Below, one piece after another: positions 1-8,588 of a stretch of 64,000 bases of DNA (positions are counted from its first letter, which is position 1; each line of letters starts with the position of its first letter). Below the pieces are notes generated by a model that worked only from the letters and a program-made list of their open reading frames with translations, did not search any database and had not been told where the DNA came from. The stretch is from assembly GCA_900541685.1 (NCBI GenBank), contig UQKM01000001.1, forward strand, positions 62,001-126,000. Direction: 5' to 3'. This stretch comes from an uncultured Collinsella sp. (GTDB lineage Bacteria; Actinomycetota; Coriobacteriia; Coriobacteriales; Coriobacteriaceae). A program made the translations under genes and the position numbers.

Positions 1-238
1 TGAGGTACGGCTCGCGGTCGTGCACGTCGGCGGTGCCCTCGTGCATGGATTCAAGCACAATATGGCTGGGGCCGTCACCCAGTTTGCGCCCGCTGACGTG
101 GCCGTTTTCGATCACTACGATGGAGCGGTCCACGTCCTCGGTCTCCAGGTCGTGGACGACGACTTCGCAGTTGGGGCCAAATTGGAGCGCTAGGCCGTGT
201 GCAAGGCGCTTGTAGAACTCAATCTGTGCGGGGGTCAT
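1..238 (-). CDS. DauR/YheO-like PAS-HTH transcriptional regulator (partial, N-terminus only)
   Basis: The minus strand reads from an ATG at 238 off the left edge, beginning MTPAQIEFYKRLAHGLALQF. The segment CEVVVHDLETEDVDRSIVVI followed by ENGHVSGRKLGDG matches the YheO-like PAS sensor domain found at the N-terminus of DauR-type regulators. The helix-turn-helix half lies outside the window. It is divergent from the catabolic cluster starting at 516, which suggests it is the local regulator (inference). Homologues such as E. coli DauR control amino-acid catabolic genes. Confidence 0.75.
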   Translation of the reverse strand, partial: MTPAQIEFYKRLAHGLALQFGPNCEVVVHDLETEDVDRSIVVIENGHVSGRKLGDGPSHIVLESMHEGTADVHDREPYL

Positions 239-357
239 GGGTGCCTTCCTAAAAATTAGTTTGGGCTCACTGTGCCATAAACCCCACTTGTTCGCAAATA
301 ACGAAAGCGTCGCTGTGTTATGTGACCGTTCGGCGGCGAAAAGGTACCGATTACGGC

Positions 358-372
358 AACAAACAATTTGTT
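358..372. promoter_or_regulatory. Operator-like palindrome, copy 1
   Basis: AACAAACAATTTGTT is a perfect 6-bp inverted repeat with a 3-bp spacer, in the AT-rich part of the divergent intergenic region between the regulator and dpaL. A similar box lies at 409-424. The spacing of 51 bp is about five helical turns and would suit a dimer-of-dimers regulator (inference). Confidence 0.4.
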
Positions 373-408
373 AGGTTTTCCAATCAAAAAGTGTGATAGA
401 ACAGTGCT

Positions 409-424
409 AACAAACTTTTTGTTT
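409..424. promoter_or_regulatory. Operator-like palindrome, copy 2
   Basis: AACAAACTTTTTGTTT repeats the AACAAAC...TTTGTT pattern of the box at 358-372 and lies about 90 bp before the dpaL start. It is probably a binding site for the divergently encoded DauR-like regulator or for a purine/nitrogen regulator. No clear -35/-10 pair could be assigned here. Confidence 0.35.
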
Positions 425-515
425 GGCATCCACATAAAAGTTCAGCCGTGTGAATGGGATCGGGCTGAAACGCGTATGCGGGGGCCGGCAAGAGAGGACT
501 TAAGGAGTTCACCGT

Positions 516-1730
516 ATGGCCGATAAGATCCAGTGGGCGGGCAACACGATGCCCAAGAGCGATGACAAGCACTTGGGAATCATGAGCCTCGACCACGTGA
601 AGAAGGCCCGCGCCTTCCACCAGTCGTTCCCCCAGTACACCGTCACTCCGCTTGCCCGCCTGGATGGTCAGGCTGCGCGCCTGGGCCTTTCCAACCTGTG
701 CGTTAAGGACGAGAGCTATCGCTTTGGCCTCAACGCCTTTAAGGTCCTGGGCGGTTCGTTTGCCATGGCCAACTACATTGCCGACGAGACCGGCAAGGAC
801 GTTGCCGAGTGCACCTTCGATTACCTGACCTCCGATCAGCTTGCCAAGGACTTTGGCCAGGCCACCTTCTTTACTGCCACCGACGGCAACCATGGCCGCG
901 GCGTGGCATGGGCTGCCAACAAGCTGGGCCAGAAGGCCGTCGTGCACATGCCCAAGGGTTCCACCAAGCCCCGCTTTGATAACATCGCCGCCGAGGGCGC
1001 CACGGTGACCATCGAAGAGGTCAACTACGACGAGTGCGTGCGCATGGCCGCCGCCGAGGCCGACGCCTGCGAGCGCGGCGTCATCGTTCAGGATACCGCC
1101 TGGGAGGGCTACGAGAAGATCCCGTCCTGGATCATGGAGGGCTACGGCACCATGGCTTCCGAGGCTGCCGAGCAGCTGCGCGAGATGGCCATCAACCGCC
1201 CGACGCACGTCTTTGTCCAGGCTGGCGTGGGCTCGCTCGCCGGCGCCGTGGTGGGCTACTTCACCAACCTGTATCCCGATAACCCGCCCACCTTCGTCGT
1301 GGTCGAGTGCGCGCCTGCCGCCTGCCTGTACAAGGGCGCTGCCGCCGGCGACGGCGACCCGCGCATCGTGGACGGCGACATGCCCTCCATCATGGCCGGC
1401 CTGTGCTGCGGCGAGCCCAACATCCTGGGTTGGGATATCCTGCGCAACCACACCACCGCTTTCGTGTCCTGCCCCGACTGGGTCACCGCTCGCGGCATGC
1501 GCACCCTGGGCGCTCCCGAGAAGGGCGACCCGCGCGTTATCTCCGGCGAGTCCGGCGCCGTGACCACCGGTCTGGTCGAGACCCTTATGCTCGATCCCGA
1601 GTACGCCGAGCTCAAGGAGCTCATCGGCCTGGACAAGACGAGCTCCGTGCTCTGCTTCTCCACCGAGGGCGACACCGATCCGGATCAGTACCGTCGCATC
1701 GTCTGGGAGGGCGAGTACCCGACTTGCTAG
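516..1730 (+). CDS. dpaL: Diaminopropionate ammonia-lyase (YgeX)
   Basis: A PLP-dependent fold-type II enzyme that converts 2,3-diaminopropionate to pyruvate and two ammonia. Its 404 residues are close to E. coli YgeX. The PLP lysine is K76 in SYRFGLNAFKVLGG; TDGNHGRG (about 122-129) is the substrate/phosphate loop and holds the second catalytic residue D123. The ATG at 516 follows AAGGAG at 502-507. It is the first gene of a same-strand run with ygeY and ygeW, the conserved order of the anaerobic purine/urate-associated cluster. Regulation is probably by the divergent DauR-like gene through the boxes at 358-424. The stop is TAG. Confidence 0.93.
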   Translation: MADKIQWAGNTMPKSDDKHLGIMSLDHVKKARAFHQSFPQYTVTPLARLDGQAARLGLSNLCVKDESYRFGLNAFKVLGGSFAMANYIADETGKDVAECTFDYLTSDQLAKDFGQATFFTATDGNHGRGVAWAANKLGQKAVVHMPKGSTKPRFDNIAAEGATVTIEEVNYDECVRMAAAEADACERGVIVQDTAWEGYEKIPSWIMEGYGTMASEAAEQLREMAINRPTHVFVQAGVGSLAGAVVGYFTNLYPDNPPTFVVVECAPAACLYKGAAAGDGDPRIVDGDMPSIMAGLCCGEPNILGWDILRNHTTAFVSCPDWVTARGMRTLGAPEKGDPRVISGESGAVTTGLVETLMLDPEYAELKELIGLDKTSSVLCFSTEGDTDPDQYRRIVWEGEYPTC

Positions 1731-1745
1731 CAGACTGACCTGTCC

Positions 1746-1863
1746 GGAGGCAGCCGGAGGACTTTACTCCCTGCTCGGACAGTCCTGCTCGCACGGAGAG
1801 CACATTAAGTGCTCTCCGGCTCGTGCGGAACTCGCGACGGAGCAAAGTCCTCCGTCCGCCTCC
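1746..1863. repeat. Large nested palindrome between dpaL and ygeY
   Basis: This 118-bp segment folds on itself: GGAGGC (1746-1751) pairs with GCCTCC (1858-1863), CGGAGGACTTT (1755-1765) with AAAGTCCTCCG (1844-1854), and GGAGAGCAC (1795-1803) with GTGCTCTCC (1809-1817) around loop ATTAA. There is no T-tract, so it is not a classic terminator. It may be a REP/MITE-like element or an mRNA processing/stability structure. No second copy was seen in the window. Confidence 0.6.
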
Positions 1864-1967
1864 TATGGTTGCTTGCTTGCCGGGTGCTCGACCTCACGCT
1901 GCTTGGCACAAGTGATCTATCTGAAATATCTACCTGTAGGTAAACCCTTGTAGAAAGGTTGACTGTT

Positions 1968-3353
1968 ATGACTAAGGAACTCGATTTCGAGGCAATTAAA
2001 AACGCTGCTGAGTCTCACCGCGCTGACATGACCCGCTTCCTGCGCGCCATGATCTCGCACCCCTCTGAGTCTTGCGAGGAGGGCGAGGTCGTCGCTTGCA
2101 TCAAGGCCGAGATGGAGAGCCTTGGCTATGACGAGGTCAAGGTCGACGGCCTGGGCAACGTCATGGGCTTTATGGGCGAGGGCGACAAGATCATCGCCAT
2201 CGACTCTCACATCGACACCGTCGGCATCGGCAACATCGAGAACTGGGATGCCGATCCCTATGAGGGCTACGAGACCGACGAGATCATCTACGGCCGCGGC
2301 GGCTCCGACCAGGAGGGCGGCATGGCTTCTGCTACCTACGCTGCCAAGATGATGAAGGACATGGGCCTCATCCCCGAGGGCTACAAGATCATGGTCGTCG
2401 GCACCGTCCAGGAAGAGGACTGCGACGGCATGTGCTGGCAGTACATCTACAACAAGGACGGCATTAAGCCCGAGTTCGTCATTTCCACTGAGCCCACCGA
2501 CGGCGGCATCTATCGCGGTCACCGCGGCCGCATGGAGATCCGCGTCGACGTTCACGGCACCTCCTGCCACGGTTCCGCTCCCGACCGCGGCGACAACGCC
2601 ATCTACAAGATGGCCGACATCATCGCCGACGTCCGCGCCCTCAACAACAACGGCTGCGACGAGTCGACCGACATCAAGGGCCTCGTCAAGATGCTCGACC
2701 CCAAGTACAACCCCGAGCACTTTGAGGACGCCCGCTTCCTGGGCCGCGGCACCTGCACCGTCAGCCAGATCTTCTACACCAGCCCCAGCCGCTGCGCTGT
2801 CGCTGACTCTTGCGCCATCTCCATCGACCGTCGCATGACCGCCGGCGAGACCTGGGAGTCCTGCCTGGACGAGATCCGCAACCTGCCGGCCGCCAAGAAG
2901 TACGGCGACGACGTGAAGGTCTCCATGTACATGTACGACCGTCCGTCCTGGACCGGCGAGGTCTACGAGACCGAGGCTTACTTCCCCACGTGGATCAACA
3001 AGGAGACCGCTCCGCACGTCAAGGCCCTCGTCGACGCCCACAAGGCCATGTTCGGTGACGAGCGCATCGGCTGCGAGCCCAGCATGGACAAGCGCACCGG
3101 TCGTCCGCTGTGCGACAAGTGGACCTTCTCCACGAACTGCGTTTCCATCCAGGGCCGCTATGGCATCCCCTGCGTCGGCTTTGGCCCGGGTGCCGAGTCT
3201 CAGGCTCATGCTCCCAACGAGGTCACCTACAAGGACGACCTGGTCACCGCTGCCGCCATGTATGTGGCTGCCCTGAACCTCTACGATCCGAGCCAGGCCG
3301 ATGGCGACGCCACCGTGTTCCGCGCCGGTCTGACCAACAACAAGATCGATTAG
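1968..3353 (+). CDS. ygeY: YgeY family peptidase/deacylase (M20)
   Basis: An M20 family di-zinc amidohydrolase associated with selenium-dependent purine catabolism; the exact substrate is not settled. Metal-site motifs seen: DSHIDTVG, GRGGSDQEGG, QEEDCDG and a C-terminal AESQAHAPNE histidine. The protein is 461 residues. The ATG at 1968 is chosen because GAAAGG lies at 1953-1958; a TTG at 1959 is in frame but overlaps that site. It sits between dpaL and ygeW, as in E. coli ygeXYW-type clusters. The stop is TAG. Confidence 0.9.
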   Translation: MTKELDFEAIKNAAESHRADMTRFLRAMISHPSESCEEGEVVACIKAEMESLGYDEVKVDGLGNVMGFMGEGDKIIAIDSHIDTVGIGNIENWDADPYEGYETDEIIYGRGGSDQEGGMASATYAAKMMKDMGLIPEGYKIMVVGTVQEEDCDGMCWQYIYNKDGIKPEFVISTEPTDGGIYRGHRGRMEIRVDVHGTSCHGSAPDRGDNAIYKMADIIADVRALNNNGCDESTDIKGLVKMLDPKYNPEHFEDARFLGRGTCTVSQIFYTSPSRCAVADSCAISIDRRMTAGETWESCLDEIRNLPAAKKYGDDVKVSMYMYDRPSWTGEVYETEAYFPTWINKETAPHVKALVDAHKAMFGDERIGCEPSMDKRTGRPLCDKWTFSTNCVSIQGRYGIPCVGFGPGAESQAHAPNEVTYKDDLVTAAAMYVAALNLYDPSQADGDATVFRAGLTNNKID

Positions 3354-3375
3354 TCCCATTCCTCGATCTTGTTGA

Positions 3376-3400
3376 GCCGGGGACAGCTCGTGTCCCCGGC
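3376..3400. terminator. Perfect 10-bp hairpin downstream of ygeY
   Basis: GCCGGGGACA-GCTCG-TGTCCCCGGC is a perfect stem-loop 22 bp after the ygeY stop. No U-tract follows (CACCCCCTGTT), so it may be a transcript-stabilising or weak termination hairpin between ygeY and ygeW. The rest of the 200-bp gap up to 3554 shows nothing recognisable apart from the ygeW ribosome binding site. Confidence 0.45.
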
Positions 3401-3554
3401 ACCCCCTGTTGACTTGGGGCCCGCGGTCGTTATCTCCCATGCTTCCTCGACGGTAGCGGGTCCTCGTCATAGCGCTCTGCATGTTCTAGCCACACGCGCA
3501 TGCCGGAGCACATCTACTCATTGCAATCGTTTCATCTTTGGAAAGGATATTTAC

Positions 3555-4757
3555 ATGGACGCCAAGTTTACCGAGCTCGTCGAGCAGCTGAACGGCCTCG
3601 ATTTTAAGGGCATGTACGGCAGCGACTTCCTGCACACCTGGGATAAGACCACCGATGAGCTCAAGGCGCTCTACATCGTCGCCGACGCCCTGCGCGAGCT
3701 GCGCGAGAACAACGTTTCGTCCAAGATCTTCGATTCGGGTCTGGCCGTCTCCCTGTTCCGTGACAACTCCACCCGTACGCGCTTCTCCTTCTCTAAGGCA
3801 GCCAACCTGCTCGGCCTTGAGCTGCAGGACCTGGACGAGAAGAAGTCCCAGATCGCTCACGGCGAGACCGTCCGCGAGACCGCTACCATGATCTCCTTCA
3901 TGGCCGACGTCATCGGCATCCGCGACGACATGTACATCGGCGAGGGCGACGCCTACATGGCCGAGGTCTCCGAGTCTGTCCAGCAGGCCTACGAGGACGG
4001 CGTTCTGGATCACCGTCCCACGCTCATCTCCCTGCAGTCCGACTCCGATCACCCCACGCAGTCCTCTGCCGACATGCTCTACCTCATCAACGAGTTTGGC
4101 GGTCTTGAGAACCTCAAGGGCAAAAAGGTTGCCGTCACCTGGGCCTACTCGCCCTCTTACGGCAAGCCGCTGTCCTGCCCGCAGTCGCTGATCAGCCTGC
4201 TGCCCCGTTTTGGCATGGACGTCACCTTGGCCCACCCCGAGGGCTACGACCTCATGCCCGAGGTCGTCGAGCGCGCCAAGGGTTATGCCGCCGAGTCCGG
4301 CACCACCTTTAAGCAGGTCAACACCATGGCCGAGGCCTTCGAGGGCGCCGACATCGTGATCCCGAAGAGCTGGGCTCCGTTTGCCGCCATGGAGAAGCGC
4401 ACCAACCTGTACGCCGAGGGCGACGACGCCGGCATCGCTGCACTCGAGAAGGAGCTGCTCGCTCAGAACGCCACGCATCAGGATTGGTGCTCTACGACCG
4501 AGCTCATGGAGAAGACCGCCAACGGCCAGGACACCATCTTTATGCATCCGCTGCCCGCCGACATCTCCGGTGTCTCCTGCGAGCACGGCGAGGTCAACGC
4601 CGACGTCTTCGATATGCACCGCGTGGGCATGTACAAGGAGGCCAGCTACAAGCCGTACGCCATCGCAGCCATGATGTTCCTGCAGAAGGTTGCCGATCCC
4701 GCCGCTACCCTCAAGGCCCTCGACGAGCGCAACACCGCCCGTTGGTTCCAGGCCTAA
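3555..4757 (+). CDS. ygeW: Knotted carbamoyltransferase YgeW
   Basis: A member of the aspartate/ornithine transcarbamoylase superfamily, YgeW branch, linked to anaerobic purine/urate catabolism. It is 400 residues, as expected for the family. The carbamoyl-phosphate motif appears as FRDNSTRTRFSF at about residues 73-84, and HPLPADISGVSC near residue 333 corresponds to the HPLP carbamoyl-phosphate-site motif. The ATG at 3555 is preceded by GAAAGGA (3541-3547); the frame is open upstream but without family similarity. The family's true acceptor is not known from the sequence. The stop is TAA, followed by a terminator at 4781. Confidence 0.92.
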   Translation: MDAKFTELVEQLNGLDFKGMYGSDFLHTWDKTTDELKALYIVADALRELRENNVSSKIFDSGLAVSLFRDNSTRTRFSFSKAANLLGLELQDLDEKKSQIAHGETVRETATMISFMADVIGIRDDMYIGEGDAYMAEVSESVQQAYEDGVLDHRPTLISLQSDSDHPTQSSADMLYLINEFGGLENLKGKKVAVTWAYSPSYGKPLSCPQSLISLLPRFGMDVTLAHPEGYDLMPEVVERAKGYAAESGTTFKQVNTMAEAFEGADIVIPKSWAPFAAMEKRTNLYAEGDDAGIAALEKELLAQNATHQDWCSTTELMEKTANGQDTIFMHPLPADISGVSCEHGEVNADVFDMHRVGMYKEASYKPYAIAAMMFLQKVADPAATLKALDERNTARWFQA

Positions 4758-4780
4758 AGCTGGGCTGAGGTAAGCCATGT

Positions 4781-4819
4781 AAAGGGGGCGCTCTGCCAAC
4801 CGGCGGGGTGCCCCTTTTT
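4781..4819 (+). terminator. Rho-independent terminator after ygeW
   Basis: The AAAGGGG arm and GCTCTGCC pair across loop AACC with GGCGGGGTGCCCC, with one bulge and a few wobbles, and the stem ends in TTTTT. It ends the ygeX-Y-W transcript before mocA. Confidence 0.75.
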
Positions 4820-4907
4820 GCATCGTGGGCGTGCGGGATAAGCGCTTTCGATGTAGATGCCCCGCGACGCGAGTTATGGGTACGATGGTTTCAGGGGAGG
4901 TATCGCC

Positions 4908-5522
4908 ATGAAACTTGGTTGCGTGGTTATGGCTTCGGGCGAGGGCAAGCGATTTGGCTCTAACAAGATGCTCGCCGATATCTATGACGAGCCGCTGATT
5001 GCCCGGACCATTGATTCGGTTCCCCGGGGCTTTGACGTTGTGGTTTCGACGCGTTGGCCCGAGGTCGCTCGGATTTGCGAGGATAAGCATTGCCCGTGTG
5101 TGCTGCACGATGGCGAGCTGCGCAGCGAAAGCGTCCGTGCGGGGCTTTCGTGGGGAGTCGAACGCAACTGGAAAGGTTGCCTCTTTTTGCCGGGCGACCA
5201 GCCGCTCGTGAGTTCGGATTCTTTTGAGGCTATGGTTCGTGCATTTGACGAGCGTGGCCGCAAGCATCCGGTGCGCCTTGCGTGCAACGGTGAGCCTTCG
5301 AGCCCGGTGATCTTTCCGGCGGAACTGTTCGATGCACTTATGTGTCTTGAGGGTAAGGACGGCGGCGGTTCGATCCTCAAGGACCGTGCCGACGTGGTGC
5401 TGGTCGAGGCGCGTGCCTACGAGCTGTGGGACGTCGATACCGTCAAAGGACAGCGACGCATAACGGAGCATATCGCCGCCTGCTCGTATTTTGATCGCGT
5501 GGCCAACTGCATCAATCAATAA
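4908..5522 (+). CDS. mocA: MocA-like molybdenum cofactor nucleotidyltransferase
   Basis: An NTP-transferase of the MobA/MocA type, predicted to add a nucleotide (CMP in MocA) to molybdopterin for molybdenum hydroxylases. It is 204 residues. The N-terminal LxxxxGxGxRFGSNKML motif (CVVMASGEGKRFGSNKML) is the nucleotide-binding loop; PGDQPLVS is the metal-binding Asp motif. The ATG at 4908 follows GGGGAGG at 4894-4900. Next to hydA, yqeC and yqeB it most likely serves the selenium-dependent molybdenum hydroxylase cofactor. The stop codon overlaps the ribosome binding site of hydA. Confidence 0.85.
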   Translation: MKLGCVVMASGEGKRFGSNKMLADIYDEPLIARTIDSVPRGFDVVVSTRWPEVARICEDKHCPCVLHDGELRSESVRAGLSWGVERNWKGCLFLPGDQPLVSSDSFEAMVRAFDERGRKHPVRLACNGEPSSPVIFPAELFDALMCLEGKDGGGSILKDRADVVLVEARAYELWDVDTVKGQRRITEHIAACSYFDRVANCINQ

Positions 5523-5531
5523 GGAGCAATT

Positions 5532-6899
5532 ATGATCATCATCAAAAACGGCGCACTCGTGACGCCCCAGGGGCTTCGCCGCGCCGATCTTGCCATGGAG
5601 GGCGACAAGATTGTGCGGATTGCCGCGGCAATCGAGCCGGGCGAGGGCGATACCGTCGAGAACGCCACCGACTGTTGGGTGTTTCCCGGCTTTATCGACG
5701 GCCACACGCACATGCAGTGCTGGACCGGCATGGATTGGACAGCCGATAGCTTTGAGACCGGCACGCGCGCGGCTGCCTGCGGCGGCACGACGACCATTGT
5801 GGACTACGCGACGGCCGATCGCGGCGTGACCATGCCCGATGCCTTGGTCGAGTGGCATCATCGCGCCGACGGCACCTGCACCGCCAACTATGCCTTCCAT
5901 ATGGCGCTTGCCGAGTGGAATGAGCGCAACCGCGCCGATCTTTCGGCCATGCGCGAGGCGGGCGTGTCGTCGTTTAAGACCTACTTTGCCTACGACCATC
6001 TGCGCCTGGACGATGCCGAGACGCTCGAGGTGCTGGAGGAGCTCAAGCGCGTGGGCGGTGTCCTGTGCGTGCATTGCGAGAGCGGCACGTTGGTTAACGC
6101 GCTGCAGAAGCGCGTGTTTGAGCAGGGTATCCACGGGCCCGAGGGCCATGCGCTCAGCCGTCCAGACGTGTGTGAGGCCGAGGCCGTGAGCCGCCTGCTG
6201 TATCTGGCGCACTTGGCCGGGGACGCTCCGGTCAACGTGGTGCACCTTTCGACCAAGCTGGGGCTCGAGGCCATTCGCGCTGCCAAAGCGCGCGGGCAGA
6301 AGAACATCTATGTCGAGACATGCCCTCAGTATCTGATGCTCGACGACACGTGCTACTTGGAGCAGGGCGAGGACGGCTTTGCGGGCGCCAAGTACGTGAT
6401 GAGTCCGCCGCTGCGCCATGCCGGCGACCGTGCGGCACTGCGCGAGGCGCTTGTGGCCGGCGAGATCGATACGATTGCGACCGACCACTGTAGCTTTAAC
6501 CTGCACGGGCAAAAGGACCGCGGGCGCGACGACTTCCGCGCGATTCCCAACGGCGGACCCGGCGTGGAGCATCGCCCCGTTGCGATTGCCACGAGCTTTG
6601 AGGGACAGCTGGGTCCCGAGGATCTGTGCCGCTTGATGAGCGAGAATCCGGCGCGCGTTTTTGGCATGTATCCGCGCAAGGGCTGTCTTGCCGAGGGCGC
6701 CGATGCCGACGTGTGCGTGTGGGATCCGTGCGCGCGCTGGACGATTAGCGCCGCGACGCAGCATCAGGCCGTGGACTACACGCCGCTCGAGGGCTTTGAG
6801 GCGCACGGCCGCGCCAAGGCCGTGTTTGTGAACGGCGTACTGGCTGCGCGCGACGGCGAGCCCACCGGAGCCCAACCCGGCCGCTACGTGCCCCGCTAA
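5532..6899 (+). CDS. hydA: Dihydropyrimidinase / D-phenylhydantoinase (HydA/HyuA)
   Basis: A cyclic amidohydrolase that opens hydantoin or dihydropyrimidine rings. It is 455 residues. Binuclear metal ligands: H58 and H60 in GFIDGHTHMQ, the probable carboxylated lysine K149 in SSFKTYFAYD, the histidines of LCVHCESG and VVHLSTK, and the aspartate of ATDHCSFN. The ATG follows AAGGAG and starts 9 bp after mocA, so the two are co-transcribed. In urate-degrading gut bacteria the hydantoinase belongs to the same conserved cluster as ygeWXY. Confidence 0.92.
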   Translation: MIIIKNGALVTPQGLRRADLAMEGDKIVRIAAAIEPGEGDTVENATDCWVFPGFIDGHTHMQCWTGMDWTADSFETGTRAAACGGTTTIVDYATADRGVTMPDALVEWHHRADGTCTANYAFHMALAEWNERNRADLSAMREAGVSSFKTYFAYDHLRLDDAETLEVLEELKRVGGVLCVHCESGTLVNALQKRVFEQGIHGPEGHALSRPDVCEAEAVSRLLYLAHLAGDAPVNVVHLSTKLGLEAIRAAKARGQKNIYVETCPQYLMLDDTCYLEQGEDGFAGAKYVMSPPLRHAGDRAALREALVAGEIDTIATDHCSFNLHGQKDRGRDDFRAIPNGGPGVEHRPVAIATSFEGQLGPEDLCRLMSENPARVFGMYPRKGCLAEGADADVCVWDPCARWTISAATQHQAVDYTPLEGFEAHGRAKAVFVNGVLAARDGEPTGAQPGRYVPR

Positions 6900-6912
6900 C
6901 GGGAAGACCGCC

Positions 6913-6951
6913 GGGGTAGCTAATTTGGGACGGGGCTCTTTTAGCTACCCC
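6913..6951. terminator. Bidirectional hairpin between hydA and yqeC
   Basis: GGGGTAGCTAA (6913-6923) and TTAGCTACCCC (6941-6951) form a perfect 11-bp stem with a 17-nt loop in the convergent gap. The right arm contains the TAG stop of yqeC, so yqeC translation ends inside the hairpin. The T-rich stretches are short in both directions. Confidence 0.6.
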
Positions 6952-7682
6952 TTGAGGCTGGTGGCGATGAGGGGGCGGCCGAGGGCCGCCTCGAAGCGAT
7001 CTGCCATCGTTGGATCGGCAAGCGTGTCGACTTGGTTGAGCATGATACGGGCATTGTTTAGGTTCAGCATCTGCATCTCGGCATTGAGCACCTGGGCGAC
7101 GCGCTCGGGCGTGGCGATGTCGGTAGGCTCGCAGCCGCAGCGCTCGCAGAAGAGCTCGGGGCGGTGGACAACCTCGGCGACGGGCTTGCCCAGCCCCGAG
7201 GCGCCGACGACCCAGACAACGTTTGCCGTGGCGGCGGGAATTACCGGCTCCCAGGCGGCATGCGCCTTGAGCGGGAGTCGCTTGCTGCCATCTGCCTCGG
7301 CCAACACATAGTTAAAGCGCCGTGCCAGCTCGCCGAGCGGCTCGGCGGGGGCGGAGAGCTTGCCTGTCTCCGGGTCCAAGACGCCTGCCTGGCAGATGCT
7401 TCCGTGCACAAGGCCCGTGCAGGCCTCGCAGGTGCAACCGGGGACATGCGCGGCGCCCGGCTTCCAAGGCGCGGCGTCCAGGCGACGATTCGACCCGTCC
7501 CATGGCACGCCGGCGACGGGAAACATATGCGTGGTGGTGCAGAGGAGCACGCGGCCGCCAGCGCGCATGAGCTCAAGACCCAGCGTCTTCAGCAACGTCG
7601 ACTTGCCGCCGCTGCCGATAATCGCGGTAATGCCTGGCTCGATCCTGAGCGCCGAGACAAGATTGCCGCTAACCGTTTCCAT
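6945..7682 (-). CDS. yqeC: YqeC, putative selenium-dependent hydroxylase accessory protein
   Basis: A P-loop protein of the YqeC family, found with YqeB in organisms carrying selenium-dependent molybdenum hydroxylases; its biochemical role is not established. It is 245 residues. The nucleotide loop GSGGKSTLL is at about 23-31, followed by VLLCTTTHM. A cysteine-rich insert (PGCTCEACTG...SICQAG, about residues 83-100) and FCERCGCEP (about 193-201) could bind a metal. It is on the opposite strand, divergent from yqeB with a 102-bp promoter gap and convergent with hydA. The stop is TAG. Confidence 0.82.
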   Translation of the reverse strand: METVSGNLVSALRIEPGITAIIGSGGKSTLLKTLGLELMRAGGRVLLCTTTHMFPVAGVPWDGSNRRLDAAPWKPGAAHVPGCTCEACTGLVHGSICQAGVLDPETGKLSAPAEPLGELARRFNYVLAEADGSKRLPLKAHAAWEPVIPAATANVVWVVGASGLGKPVAEVVHRPELFCERCGCEPTDIATPERVAQVLNAEMQMLNLNNARIMLNQVDTLADPTMADRFEAALGRPLIATSLKG

Positions 7683-7784
7683 CTGTTCACCGCCGTATAA
7701 TACTGTGATAATAAATAATCATCAGAGTAGCGGTCGAACCGCTTTTGCTCTGCTCAAACCGTAGCACAGGGAGGTGCCCCGGGA

Positions 7785-8579
7785 ATGCTCGTTTATGTTC
7801 GCGGCGCCGGCGATATCGCCACGGGCGTCGCCGCTCGCTTGGTGCGCTCCGGCGTGTCGGTCGTTATGGCCGATATCGCGGTTCCCACGTGCATCCGTCG
7901 CACAATCTGTTTTTGCGAGGCCATTCGCCTGGGCGAGGTCGAGGTCGAAGGCATTCGCGCTCGCTTGGCACAGACGCCGGCTGAGGCGCTTGCGATTACC
8001 GAGGCTGGAGACGTCGCCGTTGTAGTGGACCCCCAGGCCAAGATACTCGGCGAGTTGAAACCCGCGGCTGTGGTCGACGCGATTTTGGCTAAGCGCAACT
8101 TGGGCACCACGCGCGACATGGCGCCTGCCGTCATCGCCGTGGGGCCGGGCTTTACCGCGCCGGTTGACTGCGACGCCGTGGTCGAGACCATGCGCGGGCA
8201 TTTTCTCGGCCGTGTCATTACCCAAGGTTCGCCCCAGCCCAACACGGGCGTGCCGGGCATGATCGCCGGCTATGGCAAGGAGCGCGTTATCCACAGCCCC
8301 GCCGCTGGCATGTTTCGGTCCGACCGCACCATCGGCGACATCGTGAGCGCCGGAGACGTGATCGGGTATGCGGGTGATACTCCCATGGTCACGCAGATCG
8401 ATGGCTGTCTGCGCGGGCTTTTGGCGAACGGCGTGCAGGTGACTGAGGGCTTTAAATGCGCCGACGTCGATCCGCGCGGCGATGCCAGCTATATCAACTA
8501 TATTTCGGACAAGGCGACGTCGGTCGGCGGCGGCGTGCTCGAGGCACTCGCTATGCTCACCGATGTCTTTAGAGGATAG
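7785..8579 (+). CDS. yqeB: YqeB, selenium-dependent molybdenum cofactor biosynthesis protein
   Basis: A YqeB family protein, a comparative-genomics marker of the selenium-dependent molybdenum hydroxylase trait. It starts with MLVYVRGAGDIATGVAARL, an N-terminal Rossmann-like glycine-rich motif, and keeps IAVPTCIRRTICFCEAI. It is 264 residues. The ATG at 7785 follows GGAGGT at 7770-7775. xdhC starts 9 bp after its stop, so the two form an operon. The presence of YqeB and YqeC predicts that selD and a hydroxylase (xdhD-like) are elsewhere in the genome. Confidence 0.88.
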   Translation: MLVYVRGAGDIATGVAARLVRSGVSVVMADIAVPTCIRRTICFCEAIRLGEVEVEGIRARLAQTPAEALAITEAGDVAVVVDPQAKILGELKPAAVVDAILAKRNLGTTRDMAPAVIAVGPGFTAPVDCDAVVETMRGHFLGRVITQGSPQPNTGVPGMIAGYGKERVIHSPAAGMFRSDRTIGDIVSAGDVIGYAGDTPMVTQIDGCLRGLLANGVQVTEGFKCADVDPRGDASYINYISDKATSVGGGVLEALAMLTDVFRG

Positions 8580-8588
8580 AAGGCGGCA

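Noticed and set aside
384..1451. Long minus-strand open frame over dpaL
   Set aside because: It lies antisense to a clear dpaL gene; its composition (V/G/A/H/L-rich) is the usual mirror of GC-rich codons and it has no family similarity.
3486..6875. 1129-codon minus-strand open frame over ygeW-mocA-hydA
   Set aside because: It is antisense to three recognised genes and is a by-product of codon bias; no domain is recognisable.
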